Shown in pieces: positions 1-6,472 of a DNA stretch of 16,150 nt (positions within the stretch are counted from its first letter, which is position 1; the number at the start of each line of letters is the position of its first letter). The DNA is from Sedimentisphaerales bacterium (GTDB lineage Bacteria > Planctomycetota > Phycisphaerae > Sedimentisphaerales > SG8-4). The translations under genes and the position numbers were made by a program. The DNA is taken from NCBI GenBank assembly GCA_016932895.1, contig JAFGCA010000510.1, positions 1-16,150 on the forward strand, read 5' to 3'. The notes beneath the pieces were generated by a model that saw only the letters and a list, made by a program, of their open reading frames with translations, searched no databases and was not told where the DNA came from.

Positions 1-2
1 CC

Positions 3-1199
3 ACGATTGATGGCAAGGCCGACGCAAGTTGGGCCGACGCACCGCAGTACGACCTCAAGAACAGCTTCTACGGGGCTCCATCCTCGGACGCGGACCTTTC
101 GGCCTCTTTCAGGGCCCTCTACGACAAGGACAATCTTTACGTCCTGGTCGATGTCACCGACGACGACCTCCAGAATGATTCGGATGAATTCTGGCTGGAC
201 GACTCGGTCGAAGTCTTCATCGATGCCGACAACAGCAGAAGCAACAGCTACGACGACAACGATTACCAGTACCATTTCGGATGGGACGCCGCCTCCCCGG
301 CCCTCGGCGAAGCCCACCACGGGAACATGCGCGGCGTCGAAGCGGCTTTCGCCCGCACGGATGCCGGGTACCATGCCGAAATCAAACTGCCGTGGTCCAC
401 GCTCGGTACGAAGCCTGTCGCCGGTATATCCATCGGATTCGATGTACAGGTCAACGACGACGACGGTGGTGGCGAGCGTGATTCCAAAATTGCCTGGCGT
501 GCAACGCAAGACGATGCATATCTCAATCCGCGTGCCTTCGGCGCCGCCCAACCGCTGGGCCTGGTCGGCTGGTGGAAGCTCGATGAATCCGAGGGGACCA
601 TGGCGGCCGACGCCTCGGGCAACGGACACAACGCCTCGACCCGCGGCAATCCGACCTGGCAGCCAGCGGGCGGGAAGGTCGGCGGCGCGGTCGCCCTGGA
701 CGGCGACGGCGATTACCTGGAAGTCGCGGACGAGTCCACCTTCGACTTCACCAGCGGCGTCACCGTCGCGGCCTGGGTCAAGGCTGACAGCCTGGATAAA
801 CCCTATCAGGCCATCGTCACCAAGGGTGAGTGGGCCTGGCGCATCCAGAGAAACGAGGAGACCAGCACGCTCGAGTTCGCCTGCTCCGGCGTGCGTATCC
901 CCAGCGAGCACCCGTACGGCCCCCTCTACAGCGTCCGGGAGATTCCGCTCGGGCAGTGGCACCACGTCGCCGGCGTGTACGACGGCAAGCGCATGAGCCT
1001 GTACATCGACGGAACGCTGGATGCTTCGCAGGAAGCGACGGGGCCGATCGGTGTCGACGACGATCCGGTCCTGATCGGAGAAAACGCCGAGCAGCGCGGT
1101 CGCTTCTGGAGCGGCGCGATCGATGACGTGCGCGTGTACAACTACGGCCTGTCCGAGGAAGACGTGGCCGCTCTGGCACGAGGCAAGACAACACCATAA
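3..1199 (+). CDS. CBM9-like / LamG-domain surface protein (5'-truncated by window edge)
   Basis: The reading frame is open from the left edge to a TAA at 1197-1199, so only the C-terminal 398 residues are visible. The first part (about 3-540) resembles a family 9 carbohydrate-binding or DOMON-like sandwich: it opens TIDGKADASW, then has LYVLVDVTDDDL, DDSVEVFIDAD and a YQYHFGW strand. The second part (about 560-1190) is a LamG/concanavalin-like jellyroll (PF13385 type). Its landmarks are LVGWWKLDE, DASGNGHNA, VALDGDGDYLEV, VTVAAWVKAD, GQWHHVAGVYDG, LYIDGTLDAS and the terminal AIDDVRVYNYGLS. Such proteins are normally exported and bind glycans or other surface ligands; that role is inferred from the family. 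No catalytic domain is visible, but the N-terminus is outside the window. Its stop codon overlaps the ATG of the downstream histidine kinase (TAATG), so the two are probably translationally coupled and the protein may belong to the same sensing system. Confidence 0.85.
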   Translation, partial: TIDGKADASWADAPQYDLKNSFYGAPSSDADLSASFRALYDKDNLYVLVDVTDDDLQNDSDEFWLDDSVEVFIDADNSRSNSYDDNDYQYHFGWDAASPALGEAHHGNMRGVEAAFARTDAGYHAEIKLPWSTLGTKPVAGISIGFDVQVNDDDGGGERDSKIAWRATQDDAYLNPRAFGAAQPLGLVGWWKLDESEGTMAADASGNGHNASTRGNPTWQPAGGKVGGAVALDGDGDYLEVADESTFDFTSGVTVAAWVKADSLDKPYQAIVTKGEWAWRIQRNEETSTLEFACSGVRIPSEHPYGPLYSVREIPLGQWHHVAGVYDGKRMSLYIDGTLDASQEATGPIGVDDDPVLIGENAEQRGRFWSGAIDDVRVYNYGLSEEDVAALARGKTTP

Positions 1200-3223
1200 T
1201 GACAAGCGTGCGAAAGCTGAATCCCGGTTACGGTCAATTCCGGTGGGTGGTATTGCTGCTGGCAGTGGCGGTCATACTGCCCACCCTTTGTCTGCTCTGG
1301 TTTATGAACGAAGCCGTAAGCAGCGCGCGCCTGGCCGTCCGGCAGAAACTCATCACCATCTACGAGGGCCAGCTCCCCACCGTCGCCCGCCAGGTCGAGG
1401 GAGGTTTCTCGACCGATTGCCAGGCCATCAAGGCAAAGGCGCGGGGACTGGACCCATATCGGCAGTTTCGCCTGGCCGTGGCGGAGAATCACTACGAGGG
1501 GCTGATCGTATACGGCGCCGACGGGGACCACCTCTACCCGGCCCTGTCCGCCGGCGACAGCGCGATCACCCGGGCGGCCGAGAGATTCGCCGACGCCTGG
1601 GAGCTGGAGTTCGCCGAGGCACGATTCGAGGAGGCCGCGCAGCGCTACGAGCAATACGCGCGGATCAGTGACGGACGCGCCCGGCTCATCGCCCGCTTGG
1701 CCAAGAGCCGATGTCTGCACAAGCTCGGCCGGTCCGACGACGCCATCGCCGAGTGCAAGGAAGTGTCGCTGAGCCCGCTGGCCAACGCCGGCGACGACTC
1801 CGTCCTGGTCCTCATCGCCAACGCCCGGCTGTTGCTATTGCACTGGACGCAGGGACAGCCCGGCTACGCGGATCTGCTGGCGGAGACGTATCGCGCTCTC
1901 TTGTCCATGCTCTATCAGTCCAATCAGGCGGGCGCCACCCTGCCGGCCGACCAGAATCTTTTCGTCGCGCAGAAGGTCCTGGAAATCGCTGAGGCGAATC
2001 CCGAGCTGGACGTCTACACGCGCGAGTATTTTCAGGATTCTCTGGCGAAGCTGATCGCGGCCGAAGGACGCTCCCTCGCCTTCGTCGAGCAGTTCCCGGT
2101 CGCCGAGACACTGGACGATTGGCCTGCCGGCACGCTCCAGAGGCTCCCGTCCCCGGAAGACACGGTGTACTATGGGATCGCTCACAGAGACGACGCAGGC
2201 AGTTGTGTGACGCTCCTGTCGCGCGAAGGGGCCGGCTCGCGGTTGCGGGACTACCTCCGAAGCTTCACGGACATTTACGTCGAATTTTGCATCCTCGACG
2301 ACGCGGGCGAGACGGTCCTGGGCCGGGCCGAGCCGGCAAACGAGGCCTTCGCCACGGCGTCGCTGGGGCAATCTCTTCCCGGCTGGACGATCACGGTTCA
2401 CTTCAGGAGCGGCAACGTCTTCGAGCGAGCCGCCAACGAACAGATCGCGATTTACACCTGGACCGGCATCCTGGTCATCATGCTGATCCTGCTTTCCGGC
2501 GCCGTGGCCGCCAAGTCGATCGGCAAACAGGTCCGGCTCAACAAGCTCAAGAACGATTTTATCGCGACCGTCACGCACGAATTGAAGACGCCGCTGGCCT
2601 CGATGCGCGTTCTCGTGGAGACGCTCCTGGAGGGCAACTACCGCGACCAGCAACAAGTCACCGAGTACCTTCAGCTCGTCTCTCGCGAGAACGAGCGGCT
2701 CAGCCGGCTGATCGACAACTTCCTGACGTTCAGCCGGATGGAGCGCAACAAGCAAGCGTTTCGGATGCGGCCGACCGCGGCGACGACGATCGCGCGTGCC
2801 GCCGCCGAGGCCGCCAGGACCAGGCTGGGCCGGGGCAACTGTGTCTTCGAGACGGACATCCCCGAGGAAGGGCCCGAGGTATACGCCGACCAAGACGCCA
2901 TGGTGACCGTCCTGGTGAACCTGCTGGACAACGCCTACAAGTACTCCGGCGACGAGAAACGAATCACGTTGCGCGTACGAGCCGAAGGCGATGCGGTCTG
3001 CTTCACGGTCAGCGACAACGGCGTGGGCATTCCACGTCGGGCCGCCAAGAAGATCTTCCGCCGGTTCTACCAGGTGGACCGCAGCCTGTCGCGGCGCGCC
3101 GAAGGGTGCGGGCTCGGGCTGAGCATCGCCAAATTCATCGTCGACGCCCACGCCGGATCGATCACCGCCGAAAGCAAACCCGGACAAGGCAGCACCTTTA
3201 CCGTCAGGCTGCGTGCGCGGTAG
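1199..3223 (+). CDS. Transmembrane sensor histidine kinase
   Basis: This 674-aa membrane histidine kinase phosphorylates itself and passes phosphate to a response regulator, most likely one or both encoded at 4947-6305. One membrane segment is at about residues 16-36 and a second at about 417-438. Between them lie some 380 extracytoplasmic residues: a helical, TPR-like stretch near 125-190 and a possible Cache/PAS-like region near 330-405 ending in PGWTITVHF. No HAMP domain fits, because TM2 runs almost directly into the DHp helix. Kinase landmarks are the H-box TVTHELKTPL (phospho-acceptor His460), the N-box VNLLDNAYKYS (Asn574, Asn578), the G1 box SDNGVGIP (Asp606), the F-box FRRFYQVDRS and the G2 box GCGLGLSIAK. 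All catalytic elements are present. The ATG overlaps the preceding stop (TAATG), and a GAGG further upstream is too distant to be a good ribosome site, so coupling is likely. The signal it senses is unknown. Confidence 0.95.
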   Translation: MTSVRKLNPGYGQFRWVVLLLAVAVILPTLCLLWFMNEAVSSARLAVRQKLITIYEGQLPTVARQVEGGFSTDCQAIKAKARGLDPYRQFRLAVAENHYEGLIVYGADGDHLYPALSAGDSAITRAAERFADAWELEFAEARFEEAAQRYEQYARISDGRARLIARLAKSRCLHKLGRSDDAIAECKEVSLSPLANAGDDSVLVLIANARLLLLHWTQGQPGYADLLAETYRALLSMLYQSNQAGATLPADQNLFVAQKVLEIAEANPELDVYTREYFQDSLAKLIAAEGRSLAFVEQFPVAETLDDWPAGTLQRLPSPEDTVYYGIAHRDDAGSCVTLLSREGAGSRLRDYLRSFTDIYVEFCILDDAGETVLGRAEPANEAFATASLGQSLPGWTITVHFRSGNVFERAANEQIAIYTWTGILVIMLILLSGAVAAKSIGKQVRLNKLKNDFIATVTHELKTPLASMRVLVETLLEGNYRDQQQVTEYLQLVSRENERLSRLIDNFLTFSRMERNKQAFRMRPTAATTIARAAAEAARTRLGRGNCVFETDIPEEGPEVYADQDAMVTVLVNLLDNAYKYSGDEKRITLRVRAEGDAVCFTVSDNGVGIPRRAAKKIFRRFYQVDRSLSRRAEGCGLGLSIAKFIVDAHAGSITAESKPGQGSTFTVRLRAR

Positions 3224-3267
3224 ACTATTCTCTTGGGGCGCCAAGGAAAGAAAGTGAGGGACGCACT

Positions 3268-4950
3268 ATGAGCAGGGTACAGAACCGACCGGGCGCACAT
3301 GGGATCGTGCTGGCCGCATTGCTGGCCTGCATCGCGGGGCCGAGCCAGGGAGCCGAGACCCTGCAATTTCGCCTGCACGATGCGCAGGGACGCGAAGTGC
3401 AAAGTCAGGACTACAAAGGGCGTCCCGTGTTCCTTGAGTTTGGCGCGTGCTGGTGAGGCGGCTGCCAACAAGAGGCTTGCCGTGTCGGCGAGGTAGCAGC
3501 CCAGTACGAAAAGGCGGGCATCCAGGTTCTGCGCGTGATCTCGGGCGACCATGAACGAACAGCCCTCGATTTCCAGAAACACTACCGGCTCGGCGTGGTT
3601 CACCTGATGGACACCGACTTGTCATTTCAGCGCGCGTACAGCCGGAGCGGCTGGCCCTTTCTGATGCTCGTGGACGCCAACGGGACGGTCGTGCACAAGG
3701 CCAACAACCTTCTCGACCGGGAGGCCGAGATTCTGCTGTCGCTCAAGAAGCTCAAGGCCGCGTCGGAGGCGGTCCCCATTCGAACCGTCGACGGCACGCA
3801 TTACTCGACGGCAACTCTGCGCCGCAGCGGCGAGCTGGATCGGCCCCGGGCACGGCAGCGGTTCTCGCACCTGGCGGCCGCGACCGACGGACGCGTGTTC
3901 CTCGTATTCACCTCCAGCAACGCGGGGCACAGCGACCTGTGGCTGCGCACCTGGGACGGTCGCGCCTGGTCGGACAATCAAGCCGTGGCTGCCTCGCTCG
4001 CCGACGAATATGACGGAACCGTAAGCGCCGGCCCGGACGGCAAAACCTGGTTCTGCTGGACCAGCAACCATGGCGGCGACAAATACAACATCTTTGTGAC
4101 GGACTTGGACCGACTGAACGCGGGCAAGGACCCGATACAGGTCACCCAAGCGGACGACGACGCCATGTCCGGGCGTCTCGCGTGCGAAAGTTCGGGCGCG
4201 CTCTGGATTACGTACTACAAGTGGCAGAAGAACCAGGCCGGCATTTCGCGTGACAAGGAGGTTTTCGTGCGTCGCCTCCGCAACGGGGCGCTGTCGGCCG
4301 AGGTCCGGATCAGCCCCACCGACGTCCCGTCGTACGAAGACCATACGGACCCGGCGATTGCCATCGTCGGCGGCGCCCCGCTGGTGTGCTGGAGCTGGGA
4401 CTACCACCGACCCAAGGGCTACCCGCGCGACGCCGAATCGCCGACCATCTTTCTCAGTACCGTCAGCAACGCCCTCAAGCCGGCCAAGCCCTTCCATGCC
4501 AGCGGCCATGGTATCGACATGGTCCCCGTGCTGGCGGCGCAGGGCAACACCGCCTGGTGCGCCTGGGACAGCCTCGTTTACGGGCGTTCCAGGCTCCTCG
4601 GAAAGAGTCTGATTGTCCGCCGGGTTGCAACGGCCGCCTGCGCCGGCGAGCCCGTCGTGCTGGCAAAAGATATGGAACATCTGTGCAGCCCTTGCCTGGC
4701 CTTCGGCCCGGCCGGCCGCACGGTGCTGCTCTGGTGTCAGAAACCACACGACAAGGACTGGGAGTTGTGCACCTCCGAATGTCGTGACGGCGAAACCTGG
4801 TCGAAGGCAAAGCCCCTCGTCACCGCCGGCAATCCCCGCTACGGCTCGGTCGCCCTCGACGCATCCGGCGCCCTGTGGATCTCCTATACCGCCGACACCG
4901 AACGAGGCCGGCAGGTCAAGGTCGAACGACCGGAGGCAAACAGCCCATGA
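3268..4950 (+). CDS. Secreted TlpA/ResA-like selenothioredoxin fused to a beta-propeller (in-frame TGA read as Sec63)
   Basis: One frame runs from ATG 3268 to TGA 4950 (560 residues), interrupted only by TGA at 3454-3456. Residues 1-28 are an export signal; Cys21 in LLAC could be a lipobox, otherwise signal peptidase I would cleave near SQGA. Residues 30-180 are a TlpA/ResA thioredoxin fold. RPVFLEFGACW leads into the TGA, then GGCQQE, giving W-U63-G-G-C66 with Glu69 at the position of the conserved ResA glutamate. The cis-Pro loop is SGWPFLMLVDANG (Pro130), with normal TlpA spacing. Residues about 195-555 form a BNR/sialidase-like propeller of repeated W-rich strands (RTWDGRAWS, DGKTWFCW, DGETWSK) without a recognised catalytic set, but with a CSPC pair (Cys473, Cys476). 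The start has a GAGGG site 7 nt upstream. The intact frame and domain on both sides, with TGA exactly at the first redox cysteine, argue for selenocysteine. A recent nonsense mutation is the alternative. A periplasmic thiol-disulfide role is inferred. Confidence 0.82.
3454..3501 (+). promoter_or_regulatory. Candidate bacterial SECIS element with its UGA codon
   Basis: The TGA (3454-3456) is followed after 3 nt by a nested stem-loop. The outer stem pairs GGCTGC (3460-3465) with GCAGCC (3496-3501). The inner hairpin pairs CTTGCCG (3476-3482) with CGGCGAG (3486-3492), seven pairs including one T-G wobble, around the loop TGT (3483-3485). The loop lies 26 nt after the TGA, with a G at its second position (or first, if the closing G-C pair opens). 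This fits the general description of bacterial SECIS elements: an apical loop roughly 16-37 nt downstream with a G in its first two positions. I found the fold by eye and calculated no energy; hairpins are common in GC-rich coding DNA, so position and context carry most of the weight. Confidence 0.6.
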
Positions 4951-5624
4951 GTACGGTTTTGATCGTTGAAGACGACCCCACGATGCGGCGGGGGCTCAAG
5001 GACAACTTCGAGATGAAGGGCTACTACGTGCTCAACGCCGCCGACGGCAAAGAGGGCCTCGAAACGGCGTTGAAAGAGAAGCCCGACCTGGTTATCCTGG
5101 ACATCATGTTGCCCGAGATGAACGGCTACGAAGTCTGCTCCCACGTCCGCGAGAAGGGCCTGGACATGCCCATCATCATGCTCACGGCGAAAGACCAGGA
5201 GGCGGACGTCGTGCTGGGCCTGAACCTCGGGGCCGACGATTACGTCACCAAGCCCTTCAGCATCAAAGAGCTGCTGGCCCGGGCCGAGGCGTTCCTGCGC
5301 CGTCGCGGGCACACGGAGCCGGCGGTCTACGAGTTCAACGACTGCCGCCTGGACGTGCCGGGGCGAAAACTGCACCGCCACGGCCGGGAAGTGCCGCTGA
5401 CGCCCGGACAGTTCAAGATGCTCCATTTCTTCCTGCGCAAACGCGGATGCCCCCTGACGCGAGACGAGATTCGCACGGCCGTCTGGGGATACTCCCATTT
5501 CATCTCCGTACGCGACATCGAAAAGGCGGTCGATACGCTGCGCAAGCGAATCGAGACCGACCCGGCCCGCCCCACTCTTATACAGGAGATAAGCGATATC
5601 GGCTACCGATTCGAGCTGCCCTGA
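4947..5624 (+). CDS. OmpR/PhoB-family response regulator, first of a tandem pair
   Basis: This 225-aa regulator has a receiver domain (residues 1-120) and a winged-helix Trans_reg_C domain (about 130-225). The receiver has the acidic pocket Glu8-Asp9-Asp10, phospho-acceptor Asp52 in VILDIMLP, switch Thr80 in IIMLTAK and Lys102 in VTKPFS. The DNA-binding half has PLTPGQFKML, LTRDEIRTAVWGY, a recognition helix around ISVRDIEKAVDTLRKRI, and ends IGYRFELP. The ATG at 4947 overlaps the TGA of the selenothioredoxin gene (ATGA), and GGAGG at 4932-4936 lies 10 nt upstream; this start gives the standard N-terminus MSTVLIVEDD. It is probably phosphorylated by the histidine kinase encoded two genes upstream. 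The receiver is about 75 percent identical by hand count to that of the next gene, the effector domain only about 50 percent, so the DNA targets have probably diverged. Confidence 0.95.
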   Translation: MSTVLIVEDDPTMRRGLKDNFEMKGYYVLNAADGKEGLETALKEKPDLVILDIMLPEMNGYEVCSHVREKGLDMPIIMLTAKDQEADVVLGLNLGADDYVTKPFSIKELLARAEAFLRRRGHTEPAVYEFNDCRLDVPGRKLHRHGREVPLTPGQFKMLHFFLRKRGCPLTRDEIRTAVWGYSHFISVRDIEKAVDTLRKRIETDPARPTLIQEISDIGYRFELP

Positions 5625-5627
5625 GCG

Positions 5628-6305
5628 ATGGAAACGATTCTGATAGTTGAAGACGACCCCACGATGCTGCGAGGCTTGAAGGACAACTTCGAGTTTCACG
5701 GCTACCGCGTCCTGACGGCCGAAGACGGCGAGGAGGGCCTCAACACCGCGCTGAATGCCAGGCCGGACCTGCTGGTGCTCGACATCATGCTGCCCAGGAT
5801 CAACGGTTACGAAGTCTGCCGGTTGATCCGCAAGGAGAAGCTCGACACGCCGATTATCATGCTGACGGCCAAAGGAGAGGAATCCGATATCGTCCTGGGC
5901 CTGAACCTCGGGGCCGACGACTACGTGACCAAGCCGTTTAGCATCAAGGAGCTGCTGGCCCGGGCCGAAGCGCTGCTGCGACGGACCCGAACCGCCGAGC
6001 CCGACGTCTACGAATTCGGCGACTGCACGCTGGATATCCCGGCCCGTAAGTTCACCCGCGCAAAAGAGGAAGTAAAGCTCTCGCCCAAGGAATTCAGGCT
6101 GCTGGAGATGTTTGTCAAGCATCCCGGCCGGGCCCTGACCCGCGACGAGATTCTCAACTGCGTCTGGGGCTACGACTCCTTTGTGGGAGCCCGCACCATC
6201 GACCGCTTCGTAACGACCCTGCGGAATAAGATCGAGCCCGACCCTCGCAACCCCACGTACATCCACACCCTCCGCGAAATCGGCTACAAATTCGAGGCCC
6301 CCTGA
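5628..6305 (+). CDS. OmpR/PhoB-family response regulator, second of a tandem pair
   Basis: This regulator is also 225 aa and arose by tandem duplication with the gene just upstream. It has the acidic pocket Glu8-Asp9-Asp10, phospho-acceptor Asp52 in LVLDIMLP, Thr80 and Lys102, and a winged-helix output domain (KLSPKEFRLLEMF, LTRDEILNCVWGY, a recognition helix around ARTIDRFVTTLRNKI, ending IGYKFEAP). The ATG follows the previous stop by only 3 nt (TGAGCGATG) and has no clear Shine-Dalgarno sequence of its own, so translation is likely coupled. The alpha4-beta5-alpha5 face (around GLNLGADDYVTKPFSI) is identical to that of the first regulator, which would allow shared kinase recognition or even heterodimers. 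It is the last gene of the left operon; no convincing terminator hairpin was found after it. Confidence 0.95.
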   Translation: METILIVEDDPTMLRGLKDNFEFHGYRVLTAEDGEEGLNTALNARPDLLVLDIMLPRINGYEVCRLIRKEKLDTPIIMLTAKGEESDIVLGLNLGADDYVTKPFSIKELLARAEALLRRTRTAEPDVYEFGDCTLDIPARKFTRAKEEVKLSPKEFRLLEMFVKHPGRALTRDEILNCVWGYDSFVGARTIDRFVTTLRNKIEPDPRNPTYIHTLREIGYKFEAP

Positions 6306-6395
6306 CCCACCCGGCACGCCAGGCGAACTAAACCCGCAAACCTGAAGAGCCGAAAATATGTATAAATGAGAGCGTCGGAATGCGCACGAAATGTA

Positions 6396-6424
6396 TTGAC
6401 CTGTTGCCCGCGACGGGGTAAGAT
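6396..6424 (+). promoter_or_regulatory. Sigma-70-type promoter of the alpha-2-macroglobulin gene
   Basis: TTGACC (6396-6401) and TAAGAT (6419-6424) are separated by exactly 17 nt and match the -35 and -10 consensus at five and four of six positions. The site lies in the 167-base intergenic region 6306-6472, and transcription would start near 6431, about 40 nt before the ATG. The rest of that gap is relatively AT-rich, with no other element recognised. Confidence 0.65.
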
Positions 6425-6457
6425 GAACTGGTACTGTGTTAAGCGAGGAGTAGATTG

Positions 6458-6463
6458 CAGGAG
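6458..6463 (+). promoter_or_regulatory. Ribosome binding site that decides the start at 6473
   Basis: CAGGAG sits 9 nt before the ATG at 6473. A TTG at 6455 in the same frame would add six residues, but it has its GAGGAG only 4 nt away and would place MQESAK in front of a signal peptide that already begins well with MRRVLIL. Confidence 0.6.
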
Positions 6464-6472
6464 TCTGCAAAA

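Noticed and set aside
1835..3244. A 469-codon minus-strand frame, and a similar one at 4884-6470
   Set aside because: They are antisense shadows of the histidine kinase and of the two response regulators, with no family signature.
3454..3456. Genome-wide reassignment of TGA to an amino acid such as Trp or Gly
   Set aside because: Both response regulators and the selenoprotein gene itself end in TGA at natural protein ends, so TGA is a normal stop here.
3535..4950. A separate 471-aa gene starting at GTG 3535
   Set aside because: This start lies inside the thioredoxin fold after its active site, has no clear ribosome site, and leaves the upstream 62-residue piece unexplained. The frame is continuous with 3268 apart from one TGA.
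3268..4950. Pseudogene through a nonsense mutation
   Set aside because: It cannot be fully excluded, but the 497 sense codons after the TGA show no decay, the TGA is exactly at the redox cysteine, a SECIS-like hairpin follows, and the next gene is still coupled by an ATGA overlap.
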